Below, piece by piece: positions 61,845 through 64,000 of a stretch of 64,000 nt of DNA (the first letter of the stretch is position 1; every line of letters starts with the position of its first letter). This DNA is from Methylocapsa palsarum. GTDB lineage: Bacteria > Pseudomonadota > Alphaproteobacteria > Rhizobiales > Beijerinckiaceae. Under the pieces are notes generated by a model. The model worked only from the letters and a program-made list of their open reading frames with translations, did no database searches and was not told the DNA's origin. The position numbers and the translations under genes are program-made. The DNA lies in NCBI RefSeq assembly GCF_900114285.1, contig NZ_FOSN01000001.1:62001-126000 (forward strand). Direction: 5' to 3'.

Positions 61845-62434
61845 CGCCGCGTTCTCTCGTCGAGGACATGAGGAAATCCGGTCACCGCACGGGGGCCGAT
61901 CAGAGCCGCGACCTTGTCGCGCTCGTTCGCGTTGATCATGGCGAGCAGAAAATCGGTCGCGCCCGCCCGAGCGCCGTCGCCCAATTCGGCGAAGACTTCG
62001 GCGAATCGCTTCGATTGCAGATTCGCGACGGCCAGCGCCAGAACCCGGCCGCGCGCGGTGAGAAAAAGCTGCCGCTGACGGCGGTCCCTGGCGCCGTGGC
62101 GGGCCTCGACATAATCCTTGTCAAGCAATTCCTTGAGAACGCGGTTGAGGCTCTGTTTGGTAATTTTCAGGATTTCCAGCAATTCGGCGATGCTGAGGCC
62201 GGGCCGCCGGTTGACGAAATGCAGAACTCTGTGGTGGGCGCGGCCGAGGCCGAAATTTTCCAAAAGATGATCTGCGTCGGCGACAAAATCGCGATAGGCG
62301 AAAAACATCAATTCGATCAGGTCGAACGAGGGTTCGGCCCCGCCGGCGGGCGGCCCGGCGTATGTCGTCCCCATGCGCGGCGCGCGCAGCTCCGTCTGTT
62401 TCAGGTCCGCCTGTTTGAAGAGAGCCTTGTCCAA
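61841..62434 (-). CDS. MarR family transcriptional regulator
   Basis: This 197 aa protein has a MarR winged helix (ELMFFAYRDFVADADHLLENFGLGRAHHRVLHFV; LSIAELLEILKITKQSLNRVLKELLDKDYVEARHGARDRRQRQLFLT, in pieces). It is coupled to the response regulator by an ATGA overlap and divergent from ilvE. The upstream spacer has an inverted repeat at 62450-62464 that could be its operator. Confidence 0.9.
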   Translation of the reverse strand: MDKALFKQADLKQTELRAPRMGTTYAGPPAGGAEPSFDLIELMFFAYRDFVADADHLLENFGLGRAHHRVLHFVNRRPGLSIAELLEILKITKQSLNRVLKELLDKDYVEARHGARDRRQRQLFLTARGRVLALAVANLQSKRFAEVFAELGDGARAGATDFLLAMINANERDKVAALIGPRAVTGFPHVLDERTRR

Positions 62435-62449
62435 AGCAAACGCCTATAA

Positions 62450-62464
62450 GTCAGTATTATTGAC
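62450..62464. promoter_or_regulatory. Inverted repeat in the marR-ilvE divergent spacer
   Basis: GTCAGTATTATTGAC has GTCA/TGAC arms with a 7 nt centre, 16 bp upstream of the MarR start codon, and overlaps a TTGACA box (62460-62465). Placement suggests autoregulation; the short arms make it uncertain. Confidence 0.3.
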
Positions 62465-62641
62465 ATATTTCAGGTTAAATGTTAGGCGTCAAGCAGAAAC
62501 GCTTGTTTCGCCGCTGCGGTTGTTTTGCGGCCCCGCCCTGTTTATCTTTGTTAAATCATCATCCTAGCCGGCCTCGAAGGTCCATTCCCGGCCGGCCTTC
62601 GATCTGGCCGCGACCCAGAACTGCCCCGGAGGAGCGACCCT

Positions 62642-63529
62642 ATGTCCGGCTTGTCTTTCGACCAGCGCGACGGTTTCATTTGGATGGACGGCGCCCTCGT
62701 TCCCTGGACCGACGCCAAACTCCATGTCCTCTCGCACGGCCTGCACTATGGCTCCTGCGTGTTCGAGGGCGAACGCGCCTACGGCGGCAAGATCTTCAAG
62801 TCGTCCGAACATTCCGAGCGGTTCAGGACCTCGGCGCAGCTGCTCGATTTCGAGATCCCCTATTCCGCCGCCGAACTCGACGCCATCAAGCAAAAGGTCG
62901 TCGACGCCAACCATCTTCAAAATTGCTACGTCCGTCCCGTCGCCTGGCGCGGCAGCGAGATGATGGCGGTCGCGGCGCAGAATTCGACGATCCATGTCGC
63001 CGTCGCGGTGTGGGACTGGCCGAGCATGTTCGACATCGAAACCAAGATGAAGGGCATCAAACTCGACATCGCCGACTACAAACGTCCTGATCCCGCGACC
63101 GCGCCGTGCCGCGCCAAGGCCGCCGGCCTCTACATGATCTGCACCATCTCGAAACATCGCGCCGAGCGGCGCGGATACGCCGACGCGATGATGCTCGACT
63201 GGCAGGGACGCGTCGCCGAATGCACTGGCGCCAACATCTTCTTCGTCGCCGGCGGCGTGATCCACACGCCGATCGCGGATTGTTTCCTCGACGGCATCAC
63301 GAGGCGCACGGTGATCGATCTCGCCAGGCGCCGCGGCGTCGAGGTGACCGAGCGCCGCATCATGCCCGAGGAGCTGACCGCCTTCGAGGAATGTTTCATC
63401 TGCGGCACCGGCGCGGAAGTCACGCCCGTCGCTGAGATCGGTCCCTACAGGTTCACGCCCGCCGCGCTCTCCCGCGCGCTCATCGACGATTATTCCGCCG
63501 AAGTGCAGCCCAAGCAAAAGGCGGCGTGA
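62642..63529 (+). CDS. ilvE: Branched-chain amino acid aminotransferase
   Basis: This 295 aa fold-type IV PLP enzyme reads FIWMDGALVPWTDAKLHVLSHGLHYGSCVFEGERAY at its start, with the PLP lysine in PCRAKAAGLYM and the cofactor loop AECTGANIFFV, typical of IlvE. It makes branched-chain amino acids from keto acids. The GGAG-GAG ribosome site stands about 10 bases before the ATG. Its pairing with MarR and an OmpR/EnvZ-type system is usual in Hyphomicrobiales. Confidence 0.94.
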   Translation: MSGLSFDQRDGFIWMDGALVPWTDAKLHVLSHGLHYGSCVFEGERAYGGKIFKSSEHSERFRTSAQLLDFEIPYSAAELDAIKQKVVDANHLQNCYVRPVAWRGSEMMAVAAQNSTIHVAVAVWDWPSMFDIETKMKGIKLDIADYKRPDPATAPCRAKAAGLYMICTISKHRAERRGYADAMMLDWQGRVAECTGANIFFVAGGVIHTPIADCFLDGITRRTVIDLARRRGVEVTERRIMPEELTAFEECFICGTGAEVTPVAEIGPYRFTPAALSRALIDDYSAEVQPKQKAA

Positions 63530-63871
63530 AGGCGGCGTGGAAAGGCTCGGCGATCTGGCCGCCGTTTCGCAGCCGTAGAGATTTTGCTGTTTACGCGCCG
63601 GCCTCAACGCCAGATCATGTGATTAGCGACGATGCGGGCTCGCCTCGGTCAATGCGACGCTCAGCCAGCCGCCCGCGCGCGTCGAAAATAGAAGGGCCGT
63701 CGCGACGCTACCGTTGACTGTCGTGTTCGCGACACTGGCGCGGCTTCGCCCGTCGAATTTTCCAGAACTGCCCTTTGCGGAAGCTGGTCCGATCCTCGGC
63801 GCCGGAGTTGCATAAACGTTAGGCGCGCCGCAAAGGCGCGCGCTTGACGTTTTCGGCCACGCGGGGATTTG
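63530..63871. other. Intergenic region with a GC stem-loop
   Basis: This 340 bp spacer between ilvE and the FmdB-type gene contains no supported frame. A stem GCGCGCC (63823-63829) with GGCGCGC (63835-63841) and a 5 nt loop lies 30 bp before the next start; without a T-run it is only a weak terminator candidate or 5' UTR hairpin. Confidence 0.45.
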
Positions 63872-64000
63872 ATGCCGCTCTACGCTTACGCCTGCAACAG
63901 CTGCGACGCCGATTTCGAACTTCTGGTCCGCTCGTCCGACGTCCCTGTCTGTCCGTCCTGCGGCGGCAAGGATCTGACGCAGCAGATCGCGCGGATCTCC
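63872..64000 (+). CDS. FmdB family zinc-ribbon protein (partial, 5' end only)
   Basis: The first 43 codons are present and run off the right edge. They read MPLYAYACNSCDADFELLV then VPVCPSCGG, i.e. the CxxC-x(n)-CxxC zinc ribbon of the FmdB regulatory protein family (first pair C8/C11, second pair C28/C31). The family was named from a gene near a methylotroph formamidase; the role is generally unknown. Confidence 0.85.
   Translation, partial: MPLYAYACNSCDADFELLVRSSDVPVCPSCGGKDLTQQIARIS

Overview
The window is a high-GC, gene-dense chromosomal segment of a serine-cycle methylotroph. It very probably comes from an alphaproteobacterial (Hyphomicrobiales) type II methanotroph or methylotroph of the Methylocystaceae/Beijerinckiaceae kind. 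The reasons are an almost complete serine cycle (ftfL, hprA, sgaA, gck, mtkA, mtkB, ppc, mcl), the tetrahydromethanopterin (H4MPT) formaldehyde-oxidation pathway (fae, mtdB, mch, fhcBADC) and its cofactor-biosynthesis genes, all in one place. No methane monooxygenase, methanol dehydrogenase, mtdA, fch, glyA or eno gene is in the window, so genus and growth substrate are inference.

Layout. 1-6.7 kb: a SUV3-like helicase running off the left edge, a DUF3108 protein, small secreted proteins, TspO and a VIT-type transporter. 6.7-20 kb: accessory and stress genes, namely a lipocalin-like protein, the CbpA/CbpM chaperone pair, a pirin, a cNMP-binding/glutaredoxin-like/thioredoxin-reductase-like fusion coupled to a CPA2 antiporter, a large GH94-type phosphorylase-like protein, a DUF533 protein, and an RpoE/ChrR sigma/anti-sigma pair. 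20.3-33.1 kb: serine cycle. ftfL, hprA, sgaA and gck lie on the minus strand, divergent from mtkA, mtkB, ppc and mcl on the plus strand. 33.2-40.8 kb: a CsbD-like protein, a pterin carbinolamine dehydratase, mptG, then mtdB-ATP-grasp-mch-ATP-grasp-CitG-like-fae in the order I recall for Methylobacterium. 41-50.2 kb: H4MPT/methanofuran biosynthesis genes (HisA-like, hydantoinase-like, DUF447, dihydropteroate-synthase-like, DmrB-like flavoprotein, MfnE, an MfnB-FolB fusion) downstream of pabB-pabA-pabC. 51.1-56.9 kb: fhcBADC followed by folP and folK. 57-64 kb: small proteins, DoxX, a two-component system with a MarR regulator, ilvE and the start of an FmdB-type zinc-ribbon gene.

How it fits together. 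Fae condenses formaldehyde with H4MPT, MtdB and Mch oxidise the C1 unit, and FhcABCD transfers it to methanofuran and releases formate. FtfL re-enters formate into folate C1 chemistry for the serine cycle, where SgaA, HprA, Gck, Ppc, MtkAB and Mcl regenerate glyoxylate and release acetyl-CoA. The pab genes make p-aminobenzoate, the shared precursor of folate and (through MptG) H4MPT. The neighbouring genes make the pterin and furan cofactors, so carbon flux and cofactor supply are encoded together.

Two kinds of non-coding structure stand out. One is an approximately 113 bp element (11 copies plus a fragment) with imperfect inverted termini and TA flanks, resembling an IS630-type MITE; in six copies its end forms the TAG stop codon of a gene. 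The other is a set of short (12-24 bp) tandem duplications in spacers throughout the window, including the mtkA-mtkB, hprA and mtkA upstream regions. mtkA itself seems to start at a CTG codon.
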